Assembly: GCA_905221605.1 (NCBI GenBank)
Contig: CAJNDS010002168.1
Location: 1 to 64,000, forward strand
Origin: Symbiodinium natans
Lineage: Eukaryota > Sar > Dinophyceae > Suessiales > Symbiodiniaceae
Direction of reading: 5' to 3'
DNA: 64,000 bases
The notes beneath the pieces were generated by a model that did not search any database, was not told the DNA's origin, and saw only the letters and a list, made by a program, of their open reading frames with translations. The position numbers and the translations under genes are program-made. This document shows, piece by piece, positions 10,501 to 19,200 of the stretch (position 1 is the first letter of the stretch; every line of letters begins with the position of its first letter).

Positions 10501-13500
10501 CCCCCCCCCACCCCCCGAAAAACAGTAATCCCTATATGGGGTTCTCGAGTAATTAGTAGCTACACCCTGAACGCGAAGCCCAGGCGCCGACCATCTTGAG
10601 GATCATCGCCGGGGTGTTCAGGGTCGCAAGATAGAAATACCTCGGTTCTGATGCGAAGTAGGCTTTCTTTGAATACCTCAAAGGGATTCTATAGGGTACC
10701 TCATTCCCTCCTTTGGAAGCCCGTCCTTTTGACGGAAGAAACCATGTTCCACTGAGGGTCCTTGTTTAGGGTTGAGGGGTTTGGGGGCTTGGGGCTTAGG
10801 GGCTTCGGGGTTCAGAGGTTGAGAGGATCAGGGCTCTGGGGCTTGGGGAGTTCAGGGGTTCTTAGTATTGTAGGGTCCTTCAGGGGGGGGGGTTTAAGTG
10901 GGATAGTCAACCCAAGGTTCCCGAATACTCCCTAAGGCTCCCGAAGCTTCCCTAAGGTTCCCTATAGAGGTACCTACCCCCACCATGAAACCTAAACCCT
11001 AAACCCTGCCCCTCCGTCAAACGCCCTGCCCCGTGCCCGTGCAATCCCGGCAAGCCGCCAGTCAAGCATAGACCTTTACCCCCCTAACAGCCCACCTTCA
11101 GCCAGGGCTTCCTAAGCCGCATGCCAGACCCCCCATCCCTTTTAGGGACCCCATGAACCCCTTTCTCTGAAGAACCCCGTAAGGCGCAAGCCTGGTCCTG
11201 GCATCTTGTTGTCTTGCGCCGTCGTCCAACCAGCGATAGTCAGCCCCGAAGATGTTTTGCCACTCGCTGTCCTTTGGAGGGTTTAGGGTTTAGGGTCTAG
11301 GTTTTAGGGCTTCGCCACCCTCCAGTGTGATCCACTTTGCGGCTCATGGGTACGTAAGGGTATACTTCTAGACCCAAGAGAAACTGAGGAATAACCAGGG
11401 TGCCCTTTTTGGGTTTAAAGGCTTTAAGGGGCTTACAAGCCCGAAGAAAAGGGAATTGAGGCTTCCCATATCAGCCAAGCTTACAAGCAGCCTGATTATG
11501 AGAGACCTGCACCGCAAAGCCTGAGCAACTAAACCCTTAAGCCCCATCTGCTTGAAAGTTTTGAGACAAGATTACACAATTTCTCCCAACCGTCAATCCT
11601 AGACACTAAACCCTAATCCTAGACCCTATACCCCAAACCCTACCAGAATACCATCGCCCCTGGGAACTGTAGACCCTAATGCCTAAACCTTAAACCCTTC
11701 ATCTGCTGGTTCTTGGCAGGGAAAGAAGGAATACCCTTTCAGAGAGAATATAGAGCACCCAATCCCTTCATTCCGTGCTAAGAACCAGTCAATCCTAACC
11801 CTCTCCTCGTCGTAGCGCTTGCAGGCCAAGCGGGGCGCAAAGCAGATTGCCCGCGCTGTTGCATTGCCAATCGCGACGCCATCCGTCAACAACCTTCTGG
11901 GGCAGAGAATGTGTTGAAAAAAACCCTCAACCCAAAACCCAAAACCCAAAACCCTAATTAAACCCTAAATAGAATTAAGGGTTTTAGGGCCTAGGGAGAA
12001 ATGTATGGGCCCCTTGCCTGCGCCTTTGGTTTTGGCTCCGATTGCATACCCTACTTGAACCGCCAGTCCTTTTGGAGGGTCTGGGAACAAGCCGCACTTT
12101 CCTACATCCTATACACCCAAAACCCCACAGCCCTACAACCCCTAAACCCCAAAACCCCTAAGCCAAACACCCCTAAACCCAAAAGCCATCTAAACCCTAA
12201 ACCCGAAAACCTAAACCCAAAACCCAAAACCCAAAACCCAAAACCCAAAACCCAAAACCCAAAACCCGATGTAAACCCAAAACCCAAAACCCACAACCCA
12301 AAACCCAAAACCCTAACCATTGCAGTGTAGTACCTGCACATGTCTAGCTGTAGCCAAACTTGTTGTGCTTTCCATTGCTTCTAGGCCCGAACAGTAGCCT
12401 TGAGCATGCAACATTTTCAGACATCTTGTACAGCATGACACTTTCGATGCCGTAGCCTATAACGTAGTAGTCAACAAACTTCAAGACTTTCTTTGTCTGT
12501 TTGCTTTCGCTCTCTGTGAAAAGATTAGCTCCAGCACTTTGTGAGGGCCATGGCTGGGAATGTTGATCTGAGGGAACATGCCACTCCACTCATTTCCACC
12601 TCTCAGCCTGCTGGTTCTCACCAGCACTGACGCTAAACCCTAAACCCTACACCCTAAACCCTATCACCCATCACCCATCACCCATCACCCATCACCCTAA
12701 ACCCTAAACGCTAAACCCTAAACCCTAAACCCTAAACCAAGCTGCACTTGGCAGCTCAAGCCGCGGAGATCTAAAGCAGCTGGGCAGCTTCGTCATTCGC
12801 TGATCCGGCTGGAAGGGCTGGCCTTTCCTGACTGCAGGCGGTGTAGAGTCTGGGGGTTCAGGGTTTAGGGTTTAGGGTCTGGGGTTTAGGGTTTAGGGTT
12901 TAGGGTTTAGGGTTTAGGGTTTGATAAGGATGGTAGTTCTCTCAACGAGGGCTCCGTTTTTGGCCTCCTTTGTATAAGGTGCCGTACTAAGAAGGAACCC
13001 CAAAAACGGACCCGAATGTAGAGAACTGCAACTACGGCGTTAGGCGTGTTAAGGGGGTAGGGGTGGTTTGAAGTGCCTTCTTGGGGATGAGGGGTTTTTG
13101 AAGCTTGGGACTTCAGGTTTAGGGTTTGGGGTTTGGGGTTTGGGTTTGGGGTTTGGGTTTGGGGTTTAGGGTTAGGTGCCAGCTACGTGCGGTGGCGAAA
13201 AACCTACTATCTGGGGGTCTATACTGGGGGTCCCCTCTTTTCGTAAACTCCCTTATGAGTAGGTGGGGAACTCAGGTTACTGAGTTGCCACCTTGTTGCC
13301 ATGATTTTAGGGCACTTGCAACTTCATCCCTGCGCCTTGACGGGCCGACTCACGGAAAAGATTTTCCTGAATGGGTTTAGGGTTTAGGGTTTAAGGTTTA
13401 GGGATAAGAGGTATCCATGAGCCTTCCAGCAAGTCTCTTGATGCCAATGGCCATGAGGTTTCCACGAAGCTCGGGGTCGAGAACGTCGATGGGCTCCCTT

Positions 13501-15697
13501 TGGATGACCTTGCTGGCCCAGCAGCCATCTCATAATCAGGGCACCCTTCCCAGGATTGCCCTAAAGCCCTCTGAAAAATCTTCCTGAATATGAATCCTCT
13601 TAAAGCCCAATGAGGGAAATAAACAACCTCCCAAAACCGACGAAGCTTTTTGGAGTTGGTGACTTTTCAAGGGAAACCTTGAGCCACAAAAGGAAAAGGG
13701 TACCACTGGGCGAGCAAGTGACATTGTTGATCTCTTGGAAGAAGTGGAAGTCATTGGAATGAATGGTGTTCATCGCCTTTCCGGAGACGTTGATGAATTC
13801 CATCTTTGGTGGGCTCTTCTCCTGTGACAGAGGATATATCTTCAGCCCCTCTTTCCACATCTTCGCGGAGTAATCTGGGCGCCCGTCCTTCAAAAACCCT
13901 CGGTTGACGACAAAGTTCGTATAACTCGGGGAATGGGCAATGTAGTATCCCTCCGGCAGCTTGCCGTCCTTGGTAGCCCAGCAACCATACTGTCATAAGG
14001 GCACCCTTTTTAGGGGGTTATTTTATAAGGGAACCCAGAACCAAAAAAAAAAAAGGGTTAAGGGTTTAGGGTTTAGGGTTTAGGGTTTGGGGTTTAGGGT
14101 TTAGGGGCCACCAAGCGTCATAGCCCGGCGGCACGATGAGGTACTTCCCCCCTGCTCCCTTGTCAGGCCCAGGTCTACCCATGTCCGCCACAAAGCCTTG
14201 GCTCATTTCTGAACCCTAAACCCTAAACCCTGAACCCTAAACCCTAAACTAAACCCTAAACCCTAAACCCTAAACCCTAAACCCTAAACCCCAAAAAGTT
14301 AAAGCCCTCAGGGCCAGCCAGAAGAAAGCCACAAAGCGGAAGTAGGCGTCGTTGACAGTTCCGGGGCCCGCCCCGCCAGGCACATCAATCACTGTCGGGC
14401 CGTCCTTCTCTACTTTGGAGTAAGGGTTTAGGGTTTAGGGTTTAGGGTTTAGGGTTTAGGGTTTAGGGTTACCCAGTCCTTCTCTAGGTTGAGGATGGAA
14501 GCCACATAGACGGTGTCCGTGTTGCCCGTCAAGAACAAGGAATGGCTGTCCATGAGGCCCTGGAAGAGTATCACCTTGGATGGCCCTTAGAACCGGGTTT
14601 AGGGTTTAGGGTTTAGGGTTTGGGGTTTAGGGTTTAGGGTTTACCCCCTGAAAAAATATTCCTGAACATGATCCTCTTAAACCCAAAAGAAGGGGAAGAC
14701 ATAAAATGGCCCCAAAAGCCTACCTGGTTACCTTGTGGCTATACTCCCCTTAGAACCTTAACAAAAATATCTTTCTACAAACAAAAATAACAACAAATAA
14801 TCTCCCAAGGGGAATACAGTCACCTTGTGGCAGGCATCGCAGCCAACGTCAACAAAGCCAGCTCTCATGGCCTCCTTGGTAGCCCAGTAGCCATATCACA
14901 ACAACTTGGCTGCACTTAGCAGGGTAGCTGTAAATTTAATTTTTAGCTGCCTTATTAAGAAACCCAATAAACCCAAAAAGGCTAAGGATCTAAAGTTACA
15001 GCAAAGCGCCACAAAGATATGGGGTCCCCTTTTGAAAGGCTTGGTTGCTTTAGAAGGGTGCCTTGAACCCTAAAAAAAGGGGCCCTATAAACCCTAAACC
15101 CTAAACCCTAAACCCTAAACCCTAAACCCTAAACCCTAAACCCTAAAACCCTAAACCCTAAACCCTAGACCCTAAACCCTAACAAGAATTTTGGCACAAG
15201 GGTACCACTAGGCTTCCAAGCCTCGATTGAAGCCATTGGAATGAGATTCAAAAAAGCATGGGTGGCCCTCGAGAGGTCCAGATTGTCATAGACTTTCTGC
15301 CTTGGGTTTAGGGTTTAGGGTTTAGAGTTTAGGGTTTAGGGTCATAGACTTTCTGCCTCTAACAAAAACAGGGCCCCTTTTCTGGGCATAACAACCCTAA
15401 AAACCCCCAAAACCCTATAAACCCTACACCCTATTTTCCCAAAAATGGTATAAGGAACCTCGGACCCCCCCCCCCCCCCCCCCCCCCCGCCCCCAAACAA
15501 AAAGAAAGAAGGGAAAAACTAAAACAAGAACTAACTAACTTCTCTGTTGATTCAGAGAAAAGGGAAAAAGGGGCCCCTGCTGGGACGAGCGGCACCGTCT
15601 GCTCATCGGGAAGGCCGTCAAAAAACTTCAGCTTCCCGATCGGGGTGTCGTACTCACTCTTTGTGAGGATGCCCTCGGGAGTCTTCGCAAATGCCAT
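6920..15697 (-). CDS. DUF1254/DUF1214 family protein, about 17 exons, spliced by hand
   Basis: Minus-strand gene; joining these exons keeps one frame of about 478 codons: 15697-15596, about 15299-15225, 14874-14824, 14574-14479, 14404-14338, 14196-14120, 13968-13723, 13508-13438, 12827-12792, 11896-11791, 11271-11192, 10640-10588, 10116-10013, 9054-8995, 8676-8585, 8146-8105, 6996-about 6920. The order matches the family: TPIGKLKFFDG, then QKVYDNLDLSRA, LTGNTDTVY, GPTVIDVPGG, GPDKGAGGKYL, LKIYPLSQEK, FINVSGKAMNTIHSNDF (DUF1254), then IGNATARAI, NTPAMILKMVGVGSQY, LDGGKCYSLTLPPNVPAKD, FWSVVVYDAQHRSMLQT, NADGSITLWFAP, KESNWIQTLPEKTW, RLYGPLEAWFDKTWRPGD (DUF1214). Such proteins are common in bacteria and fungi, of poorly known function. 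Introns have GA (8), GC (4) or GT (3) donors, not counting the first intron, which is ambiguous. The start ATG at 15697 and the 3' end are uncertain. Confidence 0.87.
7072..7577. repeat. Compound trinucleotide/nonanucleotide microsatellite
   Basis: (GAC)n to 7108, then about 34 units of the 9-mer ACTACTAAT to about 7419, then (CTA)n to about 7537, then (ATG)n. It lies wholly inside the last intron (6997-8104) of the DUF1254/DUF1214 gene, so the long poly-amino-acid frames read from it are not proteins. Confidence 0.97.
8348..8454. repeat. 105-bp repeat, copy 1, in an intron
   Basis: Starts at ACTTGGCTGCACTTAG and ends at AAGTTGCAGTAAAGCGCC. It matches 14903-15010 closely in the same orientation. 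Both copies lie inside introns of the same gene (8147-8584 and 14875-15224), so these introns are paralogous insertions. Confidence 0.9.
9065..9180 (+). repeat. Interstitial telomere-type array (TTTAGGG)n
   Basis: About 16 perfect units inside the intron 9055-10012 of the DUF1254/DUF1214 gene. The array starts about ten bases from the FWSVVVYD exon. Confidence 0.95.
9284..9435. repeat. Minisatellite of CCAAACTCCCTAAA-type units
   Basis: A tandem array of a 14-24 bp unit built on CCCCAAACTCCCTAAA and TCCACCAAACTCCCT, inside the same intron as the array at 9065. It yields a repetitive Gly/Phe frame on the minus strand that I do not take as coding. Confidence 0.8.
10137..10222. mobile_element. 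MITE family A, copy 1 (left end truncated)
   Basis: Contains TATACTAACAGTCCCTAA at the left and CTAAGGACTGTTTGCG then GGGGGGAACATCCC at the right. The outer left GGGATGTTCCCCC is missing. It lies in intron 10117-10587 of the DUF1254/DUF1214 gene, next to the KMVG/VGSQY exon junction. Other copies are at 23054, 37445, 43873 and 51692. Confidence 0.7.
11722..11790 (-). repeat. Repeat shared with 27120-27186
   Basis: On the minus strand it begins GACTGGTTCTTAGCACGGAA and ends near GAAAGGGTATTCC. The plus strand at 27120 carries the same pattern (GGCTGGTTCTTAGTGGGGAA ... AAAGAGTATAC). Here it forms the 5' part of intron 11272-11790 in the DUF1254/DUF1214 gene, so it belongs to an introner family. 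Confidence 0.6.
13509..13722 (-). mobile_element. Introner with TIRs and 4-bp TSD (GT-AG intron)
   Basis: In coding orientation the ends are CTTGCTCGCCCAG and CTGGGCCAGCAAG, an inverted repeat. A GTCA duplication flanks the element. The first GTCA gives the GT donor after the INN codons, and the terminal AAG gives the acceptor before GTCATCCAAAGG. Removing 214 bp restores INN-VIQREP in frame, as expected for DUF1254. Confidence 0.8.
13969..14119 (-). mobile_element. Introner with TIRs and 4-bp TSD (GA-AG intron)
   Basis: Coding-strand ends are CTTGGTGGCCCC and GGGCTACCAAG, with GACG duplicated on both sides. Removing 151 bp (from GACGCTTGG to CTACCAAG) joins PPGY to DGKLPEGYY in frame. The interior holds CCCTAAA-type repeats and a poly-A/T run. 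Confidence 0.8.
14405..14478 (-). mobile_element. 74-bp intron made almost wholly of telomere-like repeat
   Basis: This GA-AG intron is about eight CCCTAAA units plus short ends. The exon sequence TAGAGAAGGAC (11 bp) occurs at both boundaries. Removing 74 bp restores LNLEK-DGPTVIDV. It is the clearest case of a heptamer block acting as an intron. Confidence 0.8.
14875..15224 (-). mobile_element. Introner, GA-AG, 5-bp TSD, carries the 105-bp repeat
   Basis: GAGGC is duplicated at the two boundaries. Coding-strand ends are TTGGAAGCCTAGTGGTACC and GGCTACTGGGCTACCAAG. Excision joins PMASI to EAMRAGFVDVG in frame. It contains a CCCTAAA array (15087-15180) and the 105-bp repeat at 14903-15010. Confidence 0.75.
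14903..15010. repeat. 105-bp repeat, copy 2, in an intron
   Basis: Partner of 8348-8454. It has the same start (ACTTGGCTGCACTTAG) and end (CAGCAAAGCGCC) and shares the middle segment TAGCTGCCTTATTAAGAAAC. Confidence 0.9.
15285..15356 (-). repeat. 16-bp direct repeat flanking a 40-bp heptamer block at an exon start
   Basis: GCAGAAAGTCTATGAC (minus) occurs at 15356-15341 and again at 15300-15285, separated by CCTAAACCC-type units ending CCCAAG. The upstream copy follows a good acceptor (TTTTTGTTAG). The downstream copy follows CCCAAG. It looks like a later insertion just inside the exon, leaving two candidate acceptors. Confidence 0.8.
15464..15488. repeat. Poly-C tract
   Basis: About 24 C residues, interrupted once by G near 15489, inside the first intron (15301-15595) of the DUF1254/DUF1214 gene. 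Confidence 0.9.
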
Positions 15698-15711
15698 GGC
15701 CCAGCCCGCAA

Positions 15712-15900
15712 CTAACTGTCGGGTAGAGTGACGCTACGGTAAGTAAAGCTGTTCCTGAGGCCCTCAGAACCCAAGCACCTGATGTAGTTCAAGGGAATGC
15801 TGCTCGAGCCACAAAGGGTAACGGGTTCGGACAACATCACCATCTGAGAACTAGTCGAGAAGCATTGAGGACTTTCGCGCTGCAGCAACCTCAAACAAGG
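15712..15900 (-). CDS. Candidate exon just upstream of the DUF1254/DUF1214 start
   Basis: Two minus frames are open here: one reads SSQMVMLSEPVTLCGSSS and ends in a TAG 14 bases before the ATG at 15697; another reads DGDVVRTRYPLWLEQHSLEL and ends at a CATCAG|GTGC donor. It may be a 5' exon of the DUF gene, or the 3' end of the preceding gene. I cannot decide between these. Confidence 0.35.
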   Translation of the reverse strand, partial: PCLRLLQRESPQCFSTSSQMVMLSEPVTLCGSSSIPLNYIRCLGSEGLRNSFTYRSVTLPDS

Positions 15901-16132
15901 GCAGCTTTCGAAAAAACATGGAGTCGTTGGGCTGTAGGGTCGGGTTTTGGGGTCGAGCTGCGCCTTGCATCACACGAAACCCCCAACATAAACAACATAA
16001 CAGACAAAAGGGCACAAACACAAGCACGACCCCGAACCCTTGATCTTCAACGCCTAAACCCTGAACCCTAAACCCTAAACCCTAAGCCCTAAACCCTAAA
16101 CCCAAACCCTAAACCCTAAACCCCAAATCTCT

Positions 16133-16205
16133 CACAGGGCTCCCTTTACTCCCGACCGCGGGCGCCTCGACTGGCGATTCTCCTGCCGGCGCTTCTCATC
16201 CTGGG
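16133..16205 (-). CDS. Candidate C-terminal exon, unknown protein
   Basis: Minus frame DEKRRQENRQSRRPRSGVK after an AG acceptor, ending in TGA at about 16133. The basic tail and stop suggest the end of an upstream minus-strand gene. No family is recognised. Confidence 0.35.
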
Positions 16206-19200
16206 GGGGAGAGGGGGAGTAGAGAGGGTCTTTGGGCTGGACTTGGGTTTAGGGTTTAGGGTTTAGGGTTTAGGGGTTAGGGGTTAGGGGTTAGGGTTTA
16301 GGGTTTAGGATTTAGGGTTTAGGGTTTCATGGAAACTGAAAAGTAGGCTTCAGAAGTGCACCTAGCCGCAACTCAGGCATTTTGGGACCTACCCGAACCT
16401 TGAAGATTCAGGGCGTCTGTGGGGGCTTCAGAAACGCGCGGCAAGGGCTTACGGTCCACAAAACCTGGGAAAAGGAAGTGCAAGAGTAGCGTGGGTAGAG
16501 GATCCCAGATTCTAGCTCAGTGCGACCAGGGACCTCCCCCGTAGCCAAGACCTTCTCAGGGGTCCCCCTCAACAGACACACCAAGAGGTACACTCTCCCC
16601 GGTTCCGTGGTAGGGACTCCATGGTGGATTCCCGACGGCAATCATGTGTGAACTGATCCCCAAACCCCAATCCCTAAACCCCAAACCCCAGTCCCTAAAC
16701 CCCAATCCCTAAACCCCAAACCCTAAACCTCAAACCCTAAGCCCTGAACCCCATCAAAAAAAAAACAAGAGGCCAAGCCCGGATTCAGGGTCACCCGGCC
16801 GGGAGAGGAGGGAAGAGGCCGCCGAGTGGAAGCCACTGGAAGGAAAGAGGCTCATTGTTTGGGGGGGATGTTTGTTGTTGGTTGGGTCTAGGGTGTAGGG
16901 TCTAGGGTCTAGGGTTTAGGGTTTAGGGTTTAGGGTTTCGGGTGCATTGTTTGGGTTTTTCTTCTGGCAGTAGGGTTTGGGGTCTCGCAGGGCTGGAGTT
17001 TAGTAGGGTTAGGCTTTAGGGCGTGTAGAGTTTAGGGTTACCGGGTTCAGGGCATTAGGGTTTCGGGTGCAGTGTTGTGGGGCCGTTTTTTTGATAAGGG
17101 TGAGGGGGTTAGGATTTAGGGCGCCGTGATTTTTGGGGTGCTTCCCTGAGACATGTCGAAGATGAACCTCAGGTGTGAGGACATTCATAACAAAGAACTC
17201 CCCGTTGACGGCAAAGAGTGAAGGTTTTGGGGATGCCGACGGTGTAGCCTTAATGGTGAGGTCGAGGGAGTTTGATGCCCACGGACATTCAGAGTCTACT
17301 GCATGATCATGAAGCAGAAGCCGAACCCCAATTTCGTAACCCATATAACCCCGAAAACCTATACAACCCCAAACTTTGCAACCCTAAACCCCGTTACCCT
17401 AGACCCCAAAACCCTAAACCCCGTCACCCCAAACCCCTCTACCCTTAGACACCGTAACCCTAAACCCCATAATCCTCAGCCCCGTAACCCTAAACCCCGT
17501 AACCCTAGACCCCCCATAACCCCAAATTCCATAACCCTCAAACCCGTTACCCTAAAACCAGATACCCGAAATCCCGTTACCCCAAACCTCACACCCTAAA
17601 CCCTAAACTCCAAACACCAAAACCCTTAACCCTGAACCCCTAAACCCCCTAAACCCCAAGATTTGCGGCGTGGGAGTGACCAGACTCGATGCTGCGCCGG
17701 CCTCTCAGCCCTCGCGGTCGCATCCGCCAAGGATGCTGCAGGAGATGAGTCTGGCGCAGCCTGGTGGAATTTAGGGTTTAGGGTTTAGGGTAACCCTATA
17801 TAAACCCTATACCCAAAACCCAAAACCCAAAACCCAAAACCCTAAACCCTAAACCCTAAACCCTAAACCCGAACCCGAAACCCTAAACCCTTCAGGGTTT
17901 GGGGTGAATCTTCTTCCTGGTAAGCCATAAAGCCCCGTTTTATACCAAAGAACCAGCTAGGTGCCTCCAGAGCCGGCCAGACAGGCCTTAGAGTTTAGGG
18001 TTTCGGGTTACCCTAAACCGTAATTAAACCCTAAACCCTAAATTCCACCAGGTTTAGGGTTTAGGGTTGTGCTGCAACCCTATAGGAGCCCTCCAAGGCT
18101 GACAGCTAAAGCAAACCCCAAAGCAAACCCAAAAACCTTAGACACCATGTTCGGGTTTAGGGTTTAGGGTTTCGAAATATAGCGGGGGGTAGGGAGGAAA
18201 GGGGCCGGGGCGAGGGGGGGAGGAGGGAAGGGGAGGGAAGCGGCTGAATAAAAGCGGGTACGCCTAAACGGAAGAAGAGGCAATCTGGGGATAGGTTTTG
18301 AGCTGCTCGTGCATTGCACAACAGGATTGAAAGACACTTCTGTATAAGTCTGTATACGCAAGCCCTAGCGGATTTAGGAGGGGGCCTAAAGACACCACAT
18401 CTCCGTGGATCATGAAGATGTAGGCTTCTAGAGGGATTTAGTCCATCATTATGCCCCATCTTCAACTGATGATGTAAGAAAGATTCCCCCTAAAGGTCTG
18501 GCCGGCAGTCCTAAACCCTGAGCCCAACACCTGGTGGCCTACGATTCGGAAACTTTTTCGGAATGCTGAGAAGCAGCCTTAAACCCCAAAAGCTTCGAGC
18601 CCGACAACACGCTGGGGGTTGAGGTTCGGGGGTTTTGAATCCCTCCACCCCCTAAACCCTAAGCCCTAAACACTTAACCCAAGACCCAAATCCCCCACAA
18701 TTCAAAACCCTATACCCTAACCCCTAGAACTTTTCAAAGAAGCTGCTTCCACCTGTGTGTTGGCGGTCTTCAGAGCCTGCGCGGAATGGATGCTTACCGA
18801 CGTACCTGCATTTGGTTTCAGGTCTCGGATTTATAAGGTCCTACACCCTAAAACCTAAACCCTAAACCCTAAAACCAGGGTTTAGGATTAGGGTTTAGGG
18901 GGCTTAGGGGGCTTAGGGTTCAGGGATTTTAGGGGGTTTAGGGGTTTAGGGTGTAGGGTTACAGGGTTAAGGGCACGCTAGTTGGGCGGCGATAGTTTCA
19001 CGAAGCTTCGGTCATGCAGTAAGTGGAGTGTTATACTTCTGGCTTTCAAGCTGCTGGCATACCTCAGCAGATCTGGTGAGGCTACCTCTGTGCCTAAACC
19101 CTAAACCCTAAACATTCCTACGCCCTAAACCCTGAGCTCGCCACCTGTGGCGGCCTGCACTCCAAGCTAGGACCAAATCAGGCGGGGATCAAGGGCCAAC

